Made by a program: the position numbers and the translations under genes. Below, one piece after another: positions 17,904 to 26,474 of a stretch of DNA of 64,000 nucleotides. Origin of the DNA: Phycobacter azelaicus (lineage in GTDB: Bacteria > Pseudomonadota > Alphaproteobacteria > Rhodobacterales > Rhodobacteraceae). Under the pieces are notes generated by a model. The model did no database searches. It was not told the origin of the DNA and was given only the letters and a program-made list of their open reading frames with translations. Each line of letters starts with the position of its first letter. Position 1 is the stretch's first letter. The stretch spans positions 3,442,001-3,506,000 of the forward strand of contig NZ_WKFH01000003.1 in NCBI RefSeq assembly GCF_014884385.1. The letters are read 5' to 3'.

Positions 17904-18755
17904 TTAGTGCATGACCGGTCTCGGGTCCATCGGGATGATGGTTTCCGGGGCGGGAGGGCGATAGCCCAAGGCACTATGTGGTCGTTTGGTATTGTAGTGT
18001 TTCCTCCATTGTTCGATCAGGATTTCCGCTTCCCGAAGGCTGTAGAAGACTTCTCCGTTGAGCAGTTCATCGCGGAACCTGGCATTGAGGCTTTCGCAGT
18101 AGCCGTTCTCCCAAGGTGACCCGGGCGCGATGTAGGCGGTCTTGGCGCCGACGGCCCTGATCCAATCTTGAACGGCCTGAGCCACGAACTCCGGGCCGTT
18201 GTCAGACCGGATGTAATCCGGCACACCCCGCATGATGAACAGGTCGCTCAAGGCATCGATCACGTCACCCGAGTTCAGCTTGCGCTTCACCTTGATCGCC
18301 AAGCATTCCCGACTGTGCTCGTCCAAGATGTTGAGCGTCCGGAAGACCTTTCCGTCCTCCGTCCGGCAGTGGACAAAGTCATAGCTCCAGACGTGGTTGC
18401 GATACTCAGGGCGCAGCCGGACACAGGATCCGTCATAAAGCCAGAGCCGTCCCTTCTTCGGTTGCTTCATTGGCACTTTCAGCCCCTCTCGTCGCCATAG
18501 GCGCTCGACCCGCTTGTCGTTCACCTCCCAGCCCGCATCTCTCAGCAAAGCCGCGATCCGACGATAGCCGTAACGGCCATACTGCCGCGCCAGTTCGACC
18601 ATGTCCGCGACCAGACGCTCCTCATCGGCACGGCCATGCGGCACCTTCCTCTGCGTGGATCGGTGCTGACCCAAGACACGGCAGGCGCGTCTCTCGGACA
18701 GATGGAACCGGGTGCGAACGTGATCGATGCAGGCACGGCGGCGAGCGGGGCTCAA
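17904..18755 (-). CDS. IS3-family transposase OrfB
   Basis: This is the catalytic part of the transposase, 283 residues. A helical HTH_21 segment comes first, then the rve integrase core with the DDE triad: Asp in WSYDFVH, Asp in SDNGPEF and Glu in NGYCESLNARFRDEL. The C-terminal NTKRPHSALGYRPP is the usual IS3 ending. It overlaps the end of orfA by four bases, and expression by frameshift or coupling is expected. The frame looks intact. Confidence 0.93.
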   Translation of the reverse strand: MSPARRRACIDHVRTRFHLSERRACRVLGQHRSTQRKVPHGRADEERLVADMVELARQYGRYGYRRIAALLRDAGWEVNDKRVERLWRREGLKVPMKQPKKGRLWLYDGSCVRLRPEYRNHVWSYDFVHCRTEDGKVFRTLNILDEHSRECLAIKVKRKLNSGDVIDALSDLFIMRGVPDYIRSDNGPEFVAQAVQDWIRAVGAKTAYIAPGSPWENGYCESLNARFRDELLNGEVFYSLREAEILIEQWRKHYNTKRPHSALGYRPPAPETIIPMDPRPVMH

Positions 18756-19030
18756 AAGTTTCCCTTTGCCGCCTCCGCCAGGATCAGCTTGTCCAAAGTC
18801 AGATCCGAGACGGCTTTTCTCAACCGTTCGTTCTCTTTCTGGAGGCGCTTCAGTTCCCTGAGTTGGTCGGTTCCCATACCGCCGTATTTCTTGCGCCAGC
18901 GATAATAGGTCTGCTCAGTAATGCGAACCTCGCGGATCGCATCCGCCCGCGCCATGCCTTGCCCGACAAGCACTTCAACCTGCCGCAGCTTCGTGACAAT
19001 CTCTTCCGGCTTGTGTCTCTTCGTAGCCAT
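18752..19030 (-). CDS. IS3-family transposase OrfA
   Basis: A 92-residue DNA-binding subunit with a helix-turn-helix (KPEEIVTKLRQVEVL...GMARADAIREVRITEQTYYRW) and a leucine-rich coiled coil (LRELKRLQKENERLRKAV) that pairs subunits. This is typical of IS3 group OrfA. The ATG is just inside the right inverted repeat. Confidence 0.93.
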   Translation of the reverse strand: MATKRHKPEEIVTKLRQVEVLVGQGMARADAIREVRITEQTYYRWRKKYGGMGTDQLRELKRLQKENERLRKAVSDLTLDKLILAEAAKGNF

Positions 19031-19086
19031 TCTGATCCTCCGTTTTCCTAAACATAACGGCGGACCACTTCAGTGGGGGAGGATCA

Positions 19087-19409
19087 TGCTCATTCAGCGC
19101 GGCCCAATCTTCGATCCCATTGGCGACATTAGAAAGATACTGTTTAACCCAATTCGGCAGGTCTAGGTCGCGTTCCAATGCGAACGCAATCGCTCGCCAT
19201 GCAGTCATTCCAGTAGACATGAAGTTGGTTTCGTCGAGAGTGGAGTAGAGGTGCATCTCGTCCTGTGTGACGTGGGTTTTACCCGCCGCAACAACTTCAT
19301 CAGGCACAATCCCCAGTTCGACCGCCTTCGCCATGTCTTCGGGGTGGATGGCTATCCGCTCATCTGAGTTGTTGGCGTTCCCGTCACCGGGGCAGACACG
19401 CGCGCTCAC
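19087..19409 (-). pseudogene. Phage-like hypothetical gene, 3' end removed by IS
   Basis: The first 107 or so codons encode an acidic protein with an AIHPEDMAKAVELGIVPDEVVAAG segment and DLPNWVKQYLSNVA, the latter shared with the protein at 16521-17000. The frame runs into the IS3 right end at 19086. The sequence beyond the IS on the other side is terminase-like, so the original 3' end of this gene is lost. The function is unknown. Confidence 0.55.
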
Positions 19410-19467
19410 AAAGTTTCCTCCATATCGGACTTACTAACCACCCTATGAGCCGAGAAAGGGCCACACA

Positions 19468-19758
19468 ATGAAAATGAACTTCCCCGTTAAGAGCTTCTCC
19501 TGTGAGTATATTGAGTTCGGCGCAGATGACGATGGTGATCTGGCTATCACGCTCTGTGGAGATTTCCCCGCCGTTGGAAAAATGACCGGAGATGAAGCTA
19601 TGGCTGTTGTCAGCAGCGCCGGATTTTTCGAACTATTCCGCATTGCAGATGAGCAAGCCGCCTTTGGAACGCCACTGTGGGGCGCTCTCCAACGCGCTAA
19701 GCGTGGTGGCACGATAACTGCTCAATTCAAAGAGTCTGATGCATCGCCGGTTCAATGA
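19468..19758 (+). CDS. Hypothetical protein
   Basis: A 96-residue acidic protein that begins MKMNFPVKSFSCEYIEFGADDDGDLAITL. It is not recognised. It is preceded by GAAAGGG and ends shortly before a terminator-like hairpin and the left attachment site of the integrated element. Confidence 0.5.
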   Translation: MKMNFPVKSFSCEYIEFGADDDGDLAITLCGDFPAVGKMTGDEAMAVVSSAGFFELFRIADEQAAFGTPLWGALQRAKRGGTITAQFKESDASPVQ

Positions 19759-19798
19759 CAATGTTGTAGAGTTGTTGCAGAGCCTACGAAAAACGACG

Positions 19799-19823
19799 AA
19801 GGCCGCTCAATTGAGCGGCCTTT
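19799..19823. terminator. Hairpin terminator (likely the original tRNA-Asn terminator)
   Basis: AAGGCCGCTCAATTGAGCGGCCTTT is a perfect palindromic stem. On the minus strand it lies 27 bp past the displaced tRNA 3' end at 19850, where the terminator of the pre-integration tRNA-Asn would sit. Confidence 0.6.
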
Positions 19824-19849
19824 ATCGTGTTGTAATCTCTATGAGATTT

Positions 19850-19896
19850 TGGCTCCGGCGGTAGGGATCGAACCTACGACCAATTGATTAACAGTC
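19850..19896 (-). repeat. attL: displaced tRNA-Asn 3' end (47 bp)
   Basis: This is identical to the 3' 47 nt of tRNA-Asn on the minus strand, from the CCA end to the anticodon stem, where identity stops (AGTCGGAG against AGTCAACT). It is not a functional tRNA because the 5' half is absent. It marks the left end of the integrated element. Confidence 0.9.
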
Positions 19897-20013
19897 GGAG
19901 GGATGCCTATAAATCTCAATAGTGTTCAACAAATATACACAATTAAAACAGTAGCTTGATGATTTTCGCTTGTTGTCACTTATTGACGTTTGGGGGCAAT
20001 TTTCGATAGAAAC

Positions 20014-20046
20014 TGCCCCTAAAGTGCCCCTAAAAAATCTGCCCCT
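20014..20046 (+). repeat. Left arm-type repeats TGCCCCT
   Basis: Three direct copies of TGCCCCT begin at 20014, 20025 and 20040; the first two extend to TGCCCCTAA. An inverted copy (GGGGGCA) lies at 19992-19998. The same set recurs at the right end (47920). Such paired, element-internal repeats near att cores are typical integrase arm-binding sites. Confidence 0.6.
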
Positions 20047-20089
20047 GCGTTTGGGCTGACTGGGCGCGACGCGAAATATGGAGGCAGAT

Positions 20090-21190
20090 ATGGCGACAAT
20101 CGAGAAGCGCGAGCGCAAGAAGGGTGTGGTCTATCAGGTTGACGTTCGCGTCGCAGGCTTCCCCCGCCAGAAGAAGACTTTCAAGCGCCTCACGGACGCC
20201 AAAGCATGGGCGGCAAAGACCGAGAGCGATATCAAGTCAGGCCAGTTCCAGCCGATCAGCACTCAGTCCAAACGCAAGACGTTTGCCGACGTGATCGACC
20301 GCTACGAACGTGAAGTTCTACCGAACCTGGCTGAGAGTACTCAGCGTAGCTCAGGCACGGCGCTACGGTATTGGCGTGCCCAACTTGGTGACTACAGCTT
20401 GCAGTTCATCACGACAGAGCAGGTTTCCAAGCTCATGGGTGAACTGGCTGCGATACCGGACGAACGCGGCAATGGCGAAAAGACAAAGCCCAAGAGCAAG
20501 CGAACGCTGAAATACTATCGCGACGCGCTGGATATGCTTTTCAAGAAAGCTTGCTCCTGGAAGTGGCTTGGCGTTAATCCGATGGACGGCGTTGAACGTG
20601 TGACCAAGCTTCGGAATGAGCGCACCAGGTATTTGTCAGACGACGAACGCGGGCGGCTCCTAGACGCCTGCCGTGAAAGCCCGAACACGCAGCTCTATCC
20701 GATCGTTGTGTTTGCCCTGTCCACCGGTTGCCGCCGGGGCGAAATCATGGGGCTGACCTTGCCGGATATCGATCTGGCTCGGCACATGGCCGTCCTTCGA
20801 GACACTAAGAACGGTGATACGCGATCCGTTCCGATCGTCGGGCACCTTGCCGAACTCATGGACACGCAGATCAGTCTTGTGAACGACCTGTACGACGCGC
20901 AATTTTCGCATGCGCCTAGGCGCTACCTATTCCCTAGGCGTGACTTGGCCGCGCCGGTGGATGTCCGCAAAGCATGGGAGAACGCGGTTTCGAAGGCGAA
21001 GATCACCGATTTCAGGTTTCACGATCTGCGACACAGCACCGCCAGCTATTTGGCCATGCAGGGCAAGTCGTTGATCGAGATTGCTGATATGTTGGGCCAC
21101 AAGACCCTTCAGATGGTGAAGCGCTATTCACACCTGTCTGCCGATCACAAAAAGGGGCTGGCTGAAGAGCTCGACGGTAAGATGTTTTGA
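20090..21190 (+). CDS. Tyrosine recombinase (phage-type integrase)
   Basis: This 366-residue integrase catalyses site-specific insertion and excision at the tRNA-Asn 3' end. It has an N-terminal arm-binding domain, a SAM-like core-binding domain (about 65-165) and a catalytic domain with the first Arg in TGCRRGEIMGL (about 214), HDLRHSTAS (HxxR near 310) and the nucleophile Tyr in VKRYSHL (about 345). The start MATIEKRERKKG is chosen because GGAGG lies nine bases upstream; an earlier ATG at 20078 would overlap it. It sits 194 bp from attL and is intact. Confidence 0.95.
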   Translation: MATIEKRERKKGVVYQVDVRVAGFPRQKKTFKRLTDAKAWAAKTESDIKSGQFQPISTQSKRKTFADVIDRYEREVLPNLAESTQRSSGTALRYWRAQLGDYSLQFITTEQVSKLMGELAAIPDERGNGEKTKPKSKRTLKYYRDALDMLFKKACSWKWLGVNPMDGVERVTKLRNERTRYLSDDERGRLLDACRESPNTQLYPIVVFALSTGCRRGEIMGLTLPDIDLARHMAVLRDTKNGDTRSVPIVGHLAELMDTQISLVNDLYDAQFSHAPRRYLFPRRDLAAPVDVRKAWENAVSKAKITDFRFHDLRHSTASYLAMQGKSLIEIADMLGHKTLQMVKRYSHLSADHKKGLAEELDGKMF

Positions 21191-21901
21191 CTTTGAATGA
21201 GAAGGCCGCTCAAACGGCCTCTCAGATCAATTCTGTGTCCCCTGATAGTCATGGGATGCCACAGACCTTTGAAACGCAACTGACGAGCCTTACAGACGCA
21301 TTTACGCCACATATCCAAAGCCCTCTTCGGTCAGAGTTCTCCGCGCGAGGTTCTGCCGTGGTGGTCTCCCTTGAAAGACAATCAAGGGCCGTCGCCAGGG
21401 ATGCGCTGGCACCAGTCTGCTGATAGCTGGTTGTCCCAATGGCTCGAAATCTCAGGGTGCCTTTCCTGCGTCGCAGTCATACTGAAGTTGCCCCTTGGGT
21501 TGCTGATCGGATGTCGATTTTGACGGTCGATTTGGCTGTGGAGCTGTATCGGGCATTTGTTTCAAGTCACTAGGTTTTCTCATAGTTCTGAAGAAGTTGT
21601 GGGATTCTTTGGAAAGCTTCCGCGTGGATGTCTGGCCTCTCTAGGCCCTTGTCTCGCACCGCTCCCAACGAGCTGTCCTCTATCTGGCGTGACCTGGCAG
21701 GGACGACGTTCGGTGCAACGGTTCGCCGTCAGTTTCATCCCCTGATTTTCATCATTCCTCGCGAAACAAGAAACAGCCTGCTCTCCGTCTGTCGCTTTTC
21801 TCCAGCCCGTTCCGGGTGCGCCGTCCGTCTTTGACCCTGCCTCTTCGGTCGCCATCGGACAGCCGCGATGGGCGCGGCTCCCAGAAACAAGGAGAGAGAC
21901 C
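21191..21901. other. Non-coding leader region of ardC
   Basis: About 710 bp without a convincing gene. Right after the integrase stop is an imperfect hairpin (GAAGGCCGCTCAAACGGCCTC) that may end its transcript. Near the 3' end two mutually exclusive stems are visible: CCATCG/CGATGG (21852-21871) and GCCGCG/CGCGGC (21862-21878), the second close to the ardC ribosome site AAGGAGAGAG. This could be a regulated leader or a single-strand promoter. Open frames here look spurious. Confidence 0.45.
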
Positions 21902-22819
21902 ATGAAAACCGCACGCGCAGACGTTTACACGCAAGTGACCAACAACATCATCGCCGCAATCGAAAAGGGAGCCGGTGACTGGCAAATGCCCTGGCATCGC
22001 AGCGGCGAGGGCCTCAACCGCCCCGTCAACATCGACACCAGCAATGCCTATCGCGGGATCAACGTCCTAAGTCTCTGGGCCGCAGCGCAGGCACAGGGCT
22101 TTTCGACTGGCACATGGGGCACCTATCGCCAGTGGCAGAACAAGGGTTGCCAGGTCCGCAAGGGCGAGAAATCCAGCCTGGTTGTTTTCTACAAGGAATT
22201 CACGGTCGAAGAGCAGCTGGAAAACGGCGAGACCGAAGAGGGCAAGCGCATGATGGCTCGCGCCTCTTACGTCTTCAATGCCGATCAGGTCGATGGCTTC
22301 GAAGCCCCAGCACTTCCTGAACCCAAGGACCCGGTGCAAGTGATCGAAGAGGCCGACGCCTTCATCCAGGCCACAGGTGCAAACATCCGCCACGGCGGCA
22401 CGCAAGCCTACTACCGCCTGCCTCACGGGTGTGACGGAGACTATATCCAGATGCCTGAAAAAGATCGCTTTACCGGGTCTGAAACAAGCAGTGCAACCGA
22501 GTGCTACTACTCAACGCTCCTGCATGAACTGACTCACTGGACCGGCAACGCCAAACGCTGTGATCGTGGATTTGGAAAGCGCTTTGGTGATGATGCCTAC
22601 GCCGTCGAAGAGCTCGTAGCTGAGCTGGGTGCTGCGTTCCTTTGCGCCGACCTTGGGATCACGCTGGAGCCCCGTGCCGATCATGCGGCCTACATCCAAA
22701 ACTGGCTCAAGGTCCTCAAGGCCGACAAGAAGGCGATCTTTACCGCAGCGAGTCAAGCCGCCAAGGCGACGGACTTCCTCGCTGGCCTGCAAGAAAAACT
22801 CACATCGGCTGCCGCATAG
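21902..22819 (+). CDS. ardC: ArdC-type antirestriction protein
   Basis: A 305-residue protein with the two-domain ArdC layout: an N-terminal single-strand DNA-binding domain (DVYTQVTNNIIAAIEKGAGDWQMPW..., with the TWGTYRQWQNKG and VRKGEKSS loops) and a C-terminal zincin-like domain with HELTHWTG (about 204-211) plus the downstream Glu in EELVAELGAAFLC. Known ArdC proteins protect incoming plasmid DNA from restriction. It is transcribed toward the origin region and, with ardA, would lie in the leading region if the proposed nic site is right. Confidence 0.9.
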   Translation: MKTARADVYTQVTNNIIAAIEKGAGDWQMPWHRSGEGLNRPVNIDTSNAYRGINVLSLWAAAQAQGFSTGTWGTYRQWQNKGCQVRKGEKSSLVVFYKEFTVEEQLENGETEEGKRMMARASYVFNADQVDGFEAPALPEPKDPVQVIEEADAFIQATGANIRHGGTQAYYRLPHGCDGDYIQMPEKDRFTGSETSSATECYYSTLLHELTHWTGNAKRCDRGFGKRFGDDAYAVEELVAELGAAFLCADLGITLEPRADHAAYIQNWLKVLKADKKAIFTAASQAAKATDFLAGLQEKLTSAAA

Positions 22820-23528
22820 GCAGCCATTCATTTTCGGTGATAGGCCGCCCCGGTCTGGGGCGGCAGTCGTCTTTACTGAAAATAGAAACGCTTGTGCGGG
22901 CTTTCAGATTATTTCATGGCCTGTCTAGCACAAACCCAGCTACAGATACCCTTCAACGCATCAGGGAGGCCCGTTGCGGCGCGAGATGCACCTTTTTCAA
23001 AGTCGATTGTGCTGACCTTAGACGGCAAGCCCGTCGGATCAACAGGAAGCTACTCTTGCCAGTTGTTGCCAGCAATGCCTCCAGGGCTGACGATGGTTCC
23101 CCCCGAACCAACCGATCATGGGGGGAGAAAACCATTATTTTCAAAAAAATTTGATCAAGCACCGCTAGGTGCGTTTTAAGAGTTTTAGAAGTTTTATTAG
23201 TTTTAAGAAGAATTTCCTGATGTGTTTCAATAACTAGTGATGTGTTTTTGGAATGATGTACGGCTTTGACAGAATGATGTACGGTCTTGACGGAATGATG
23301 TACGGCCCAATCAGAACGATGTACGGTCTTTGACAAAAATCCAAACTTTCACTTTGTTGAAAACATGAATAACTTCAAAATGTCTTTCTAATTCAGTATA
23401 TTATGTGGGCTTTTCGATTTTGGGGCGGATTTTTAGGATTTTTTGTCATGAAAATAGGAATGATGTACGGCATTTGTCAAAAATTTTAGATGTGTGTTAT
23501 GCGCTTCGGTTTCGCCTGCATCTTTTAG
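22820..23528. other. Candidate replication origin (oriV) with iterons
   Basis: This non-coding stretch lies just beyond the 3' end of repA. It contains four 21-bp tandem repeats at 23251-23334, a fifth copy at 23458, and AT-rich tracts on both sides (23160-23220 and 23335-23450) that could be the unwinding element. There is no convincing gene inside. The layout of iterons beside an initiator gene is that of a theta-replicating plasmid origin. Confidence 0.7.
23251..23334 (+). repeat. Four tandem 21-bp iterons
   Basis: Copies start at 23251, 23272, 23293 and 23314 with exact 21-bp spacing; the core is GAATGATGTACGG (one A to C change in the fourth), followed by a variable CTTTGAC-like tail. 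A fifth isolated copy starts at 23458. The absence of unique spacers rules out a CRISPR array. The spacing of two helical turns is typical of iterons bound by a plasmid initiator. Confidence 0.85.
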
Positions 23529-24704
23529 CTATGCAACGGGGCGTCGGCAGATACGAAGAACCTGACACTCGCGACCCGGTATTAACTTCAGCTCGTAGTC
23601 CGGGAATGGTTCGTTTTCAGCGCGATCTACAATGTCGGCAACCGCATTTCGGAATTTATGGAAAGGAATCGTCGTGCCGCTTCGGTGATGTAAATCTTTC
23701 AGTGTATAGTGCGCTTCACCTTGTCCGGCAGCTTTGCGGGCCAGCCTATAGATGAAACGCGCAGTCGGCTTTTTGATCAGGAAATAGTCGGGGTTGAGCG
23801 TAAGTATGCTGGCGGAACCAGATTCATTTACGATGCCCTCATACACCCAATCCGGAATGATGATTTCGATGTGATCGATCCTGTCACTGGTTGTGCGACT
23901 GAGCACCCTATACCGATCAATTAAAGAAAACGTCTCGGTTTCCCTTCGCGCGCCAGGTTTAAAGTTCGTTATCTTGATCCGTGTGTCCTGTAACCTGTCG
24001 AGCGCGTTCTCCAGTTCAACATACTGCTTCCCACCGTTACCTCGTCGGCAGAACTTTAGCACCTGCGAAGCAGTCGGGCAGTATACTTTGGCTGGCAAAG
24101 ATGGATTCCGGCCTTTCTTTTGGGACAAGCGGTAGGTGCGCATTTCTTCGGCGAGGTAGGATACCATATTGATGAAAATGTCGTAGTCATAGGCGTTTGC
24201 CATTCCGCTGTCGGAGCCGCCTGTTACGGTTATAGAGCTATCCTTCAAGTCGTAGCGGATTTTACCTTCTCGCTTGGTCTTACTCAGCGAGAAGGGCGCG
24301 ACGTCCATGACGTTTACGTCATCTTTGATGGGCGCGTCATGGATGTTTGGAACAAAGAACATCAGCTGGTCATCATCGATAGGTGGCGCTCTGAGTTCAG
24401 AGGTCGGCGGAATTTCACTCTCAATGCGCTTTTCAAGGTCTCCTTGTCCCACGGCGTTCGCCACTCTGGAAAGGGCGCTGGCCATTTCCCGATCTGTCAT
24501 CTTTTCCAGTTTCAAGTCTGCCATTGAGCGGCGGCTATAGAAGCGTCGCAATCTGCTGAGTGCTTCGCGTGAGAGCTCGATCGGCGAGCGCCCGTTTGCT
24601 TCCATGTATCGTGCGGTCAGTTTTTGAAGGTATTCGTTCTTCTGATGCAAAGTCAGCGCCGAAAAGGCGCCGCGGTCTAGAAGCTCGAATTTTTGAGTGT
24701 TCAT
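23529..24704 (-). CDS. repA: Replication initiator protein (RepA, RPA family)
   Basis: A 391-residue plasmid initiator resembling the Replication initiator protein A family common in alphaproteobacterial plasmids. Two winged-helix regions are suggested: one around FSLSKTKREGKIRYDL to TYRLSQKKGRNP, the other around ARFIYRLARKAAGQGEAHYTLKDLHHRSG. Its 3' end faces the tandem iterons, which it presumably binds. The start MNTQKFELLDRGAFS is chosen because the upstream extension is low quality. On a chromosomally integrated element it implies an autonomous plasmid phase or an origin kept silent while integrated. Confidence 0.85.
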   Translation of the reverse strand: MNTQKFELLDRGAFSALTLHQKNEYLQKLTARYMEANGRSPIELSREALSRLRRFYSRRSMADLKLEKMTDREMASALSRVANAVGQGDLEKRIESEIPPTSELRAPPIDDDQLMFFVPNIHDAPIKDDVNVMDVAPFSLSKTKREGKIRYDLKDSSITVTGGSDSGMANAYDYDIFINMVSYLAEEMRTYRLSQKKGRNPSLPAKVYCPTASQVLKFCRRGNGGKQYVELENALDRLQDTRIKITNFKPGARRETETFSLIDRYRVLSRTTSDRIDHIEIIIPDWVYEGIVNESGSASILTLNPDYFLIKKPTARFIYRLARKAAGQGEAHYTLKDLHHRSGTTIPFHKFRNAVADIVDRAENEPFPDYELKLIPGRECQVLRICRRPVA

Positions 24705-24976
24705 TGCGTGAATGATACCACGTAATAAATTACAAACAAAAGAAAAAACGGAAAGCACACTTGCTTTCCTTTGATTGCTAAGGGACTTCGTCCCTGGCGC
24801 AGTCAAGGCTGCCCTTTGGCGCGACTGGCGGTGTCCCCATCCTTCCTTCTCTTCGATCCGTGCAGGCTGGGTGATCCCCCTCCACCTGTCGCGGCCTGTG
24901 CCTTTGCCTCCCCACAACTCGCCGTCGAGGCGTCGGTTGCAACATGCGCAACCGAAAAATTAAGGAGAAAAGGAAC
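24705..24976. promoter_or_regulatory. Structured leader between repA and ardA
   Basis: This 272-bp gap separates divergent repA and ardA. It contains a stable stem-loop AGGGAC-TTC-GTCCCT at 24781-24795 and C-rich tracts, then a strong AAGGAGAAAAGG ribosome site for ardA. A secondary-structure-dependent (single-strand) promoter for ardA is possible, as known for Frpo of plasmid F, but I cannot show it. Confidence 0.35.
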
Positions 24977-25492
24977 ATGGAAAACCCGGCAATCTACGTT
25001 GCAGACCTAGCAGCTTACAACAACGGTATCCTTCACGGTGTTTGGATCGACGCAACCCAAGACATCGAGGATATCTGGCAGGCCGTGAGGGATATGCTGA
25101 AGGTCACACCGCTTGACGAGGTGGCCGAAGAATGGGCCATTCATGATTACATGAACTTTGGGTCGCTGCGGATCAGCGAATACCAGGGCATTGAGAGCAC
25201 CCACGAGCTGGCTATCTTCATCGAAGAACACGGCGAGCTTGGCGCGGCGGTTCTGAAGAACTTTCAGGGCGATGTTGAGCAAGCAACCAAAGCGCTGGAA
25301 GAAGACTATGCTGGAGAATATGAAGCTCTTGCCGATTTTGCACGAGAGTTGACCGAAGACACCAACGAAGTGCCCGAAAGCTTGTCTTTCTACATCGACT
25401 ACGAGGCGATGGGCCGCGACATAGAACTTGGCGGCGATGTATTCACCATCGAAACGGGCTACCAACAATTGCATATCTTTTGGAACCGCTAA
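24977..25492 (+). CDS. ardA: ArdA antirestriction protein
   Basis: The 171-residue acidic protein matches ArdA, a DNA mimic that blocks type I restriction enzymes. It starts with IYVADLAAYNNGILHGVWIDA, the conserved N-terminal strand, followed by EEWAIHDYMNFG and the long acidic middle (EDYAGEYEALADFARELTEDT). Length and net charge are as expected. The ATG is preceded by AAGGAGAAAAGGAAC. It is placed with ardC on the side of oriT predicted to enter a recipient first. Confidence 0.93.
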   Translation: MENPAIYVADLAAYNNGILHGVWIDATQDIEDIWQAVRDMLKVTPLDEVAEEWAIHDYMNFGSLRISEYQGIESTHELAIFIEEHGELGAAVLKNFQGDVEQATKALEEDYAGEYEALADFARELTEDTNEVPESLSFYIDYEAMGRDIELGGDVFTIETGYQQLHIFWNR

Positions 25493-25595
25493 AGGAACGG
25501 ATTGGGGCGGAAACGCCCCTTTTGAAATTTTCGACGGCTCCGCCGTCGAGTTCCCTTCTTTGTAGGCGCACGAACAATTTTCTTTTTTGGGGACC

Positions 25596-26474
25596 TCAGC
25601 GTTTGAATAGCTTTCCGAAGACACCCTTTGGAGGTGGCTGTGTTGCCCTCAAAGCCATGTCTGCATGCCCGCGCGGATCAAAGGGGACGCGGTAGCCAAA
25701 ATCTCCCGCTGGAACAGCACCGCTCTGTATGAGTTCGTACAGGGGCTCAAAGGGGATGTGAAACGTATAGAGGTTTGATCGATCAGCGGTCCATCCATCA
25801 GCCTTGATGGTGATCACGTCGCCAGTATCGTGGTCGGATTTGATAACCTCCGCATCATACCTGCCAGGCGGTAAAATATCGTCGTGCCGCGTGTCTTTGT
25901 TCCAGCAAGGTATCGGTTCGGAGGTTTCGAAACTGAGGTAGACAATATGACTATGGACCTTGTCCACGTTCTTTGGGGCGTCCTCCATCTCTGGATTCAG
26001 CCAAAGCTCACCTGTCGCTAGATCGCATTGATAAAAGGCGTTCTCGTTTCTAATACGCGGCAATTCCGTCCAGGGATTGAAGACCGGTGAGGCCAGAAGC
26101 CTGCATACGCTTTGGAACATCAAAGTATTTGAAAACTCAAAACGATTGTGATCTTCGAAGCTAAGAACACCTTCATTGATGTAGACACCGGCCAGGTTTT
26201 GCGTCGCGTCCTCCAGGTCAATGAAGTCAATGTCGTGAAAATCTTGCTCATGGTCCAGCCTGACCCGCACCGAGGGCGTGACAGTATGGGAGATGCCGCG
26301 CTCGTTGTCCCGAACGTGCAGGATTTTGTTGTTGGGATCGTAACAGGCTTTCGAACCAGGCAAGATTTCCAGTTGATAGGGATCGCCCAAACCGGTCAGA
26401 AACCAGGGCGCGGCTACGGTGCGTTTCTTATGACTTGTCGTCAGCTTCAGGTGGCTATCGCGCTCTTCAAGCAT
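25596..26474 (-). CDS. Hypothetical protein of the mobilization region
   Basis: A 292-residue protein of unknown function with a beta-rich look (ILPGSKACYDPNNKILHVRDNERG, LSFEDHNRFEFSN). No motif is recognised. Its ATG overlaps the end of the VirD4-like gene by eight bases, so it is translated with the coupling protein and probably belongs to the transfer or maintenance machinery. It could be an accessory for DNA processing or an unrelated passenger; nothing decides between these. Confidence 0.65.
   Translation of the reverse strand: MLEERDSHLKLTTSHKKRTVAAPWFLTGLGDPYQLEILPGSKACYDPNNKILHVRDNERGISHTVTPSVRVRLDHEQDFHDIDFIDLEDATQNLAGVYINEGVLSFEDHNRFEFSNTLMFQSVCRLLASPVFNPWTELPRIRNENAFYQCDLATGELWLNPEMEDAPKNVDKVHSHIVYLSFETSEPIPCWNKDTRHDDILPPGRYDAEVIKSDHDTGDVITIKADGWTADRSNLYTFHIPFEPLYELIQSGAVPAGDFGYRVPFDPRGHADMALRATQPPPKGVFGKLFKR

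Larger units (their letters stand above)
17870..19086 (-). mobile_element. IS3-family insertion sequence (1,217 bp)
   Basis: Imperfect terminal inverted repeats start TGATCAGCCCCACCTGAG at 17870 and, read inward from 19086, TGATCCTCCCCCACTGAAG. They enclose the two overlapping reading frames of an IS3-type transposase. The flanking triplets (GAG on the left, TGC on the right) do not match, so no target duplication is seen. Confidence 0.85.

Noticed and set aside
19850..19896. Third tRNA-Asn gene
   Set aside because: Only the 3' 47 nt are present; the D arm and 5' acceptor strand are missing.
21187..21423. Small gene directly after the integrase
   Set aside because: It needs a TTG start inside the integrase stop region, spans a hairpin, and has no protein-like features.
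23251..23334. Tandem repeats considered as a CRISPR array
   Set aside because: The 21-bp units follow each other without unique spacers, and they lie next to a plasmid initiator, so iterons fit better.
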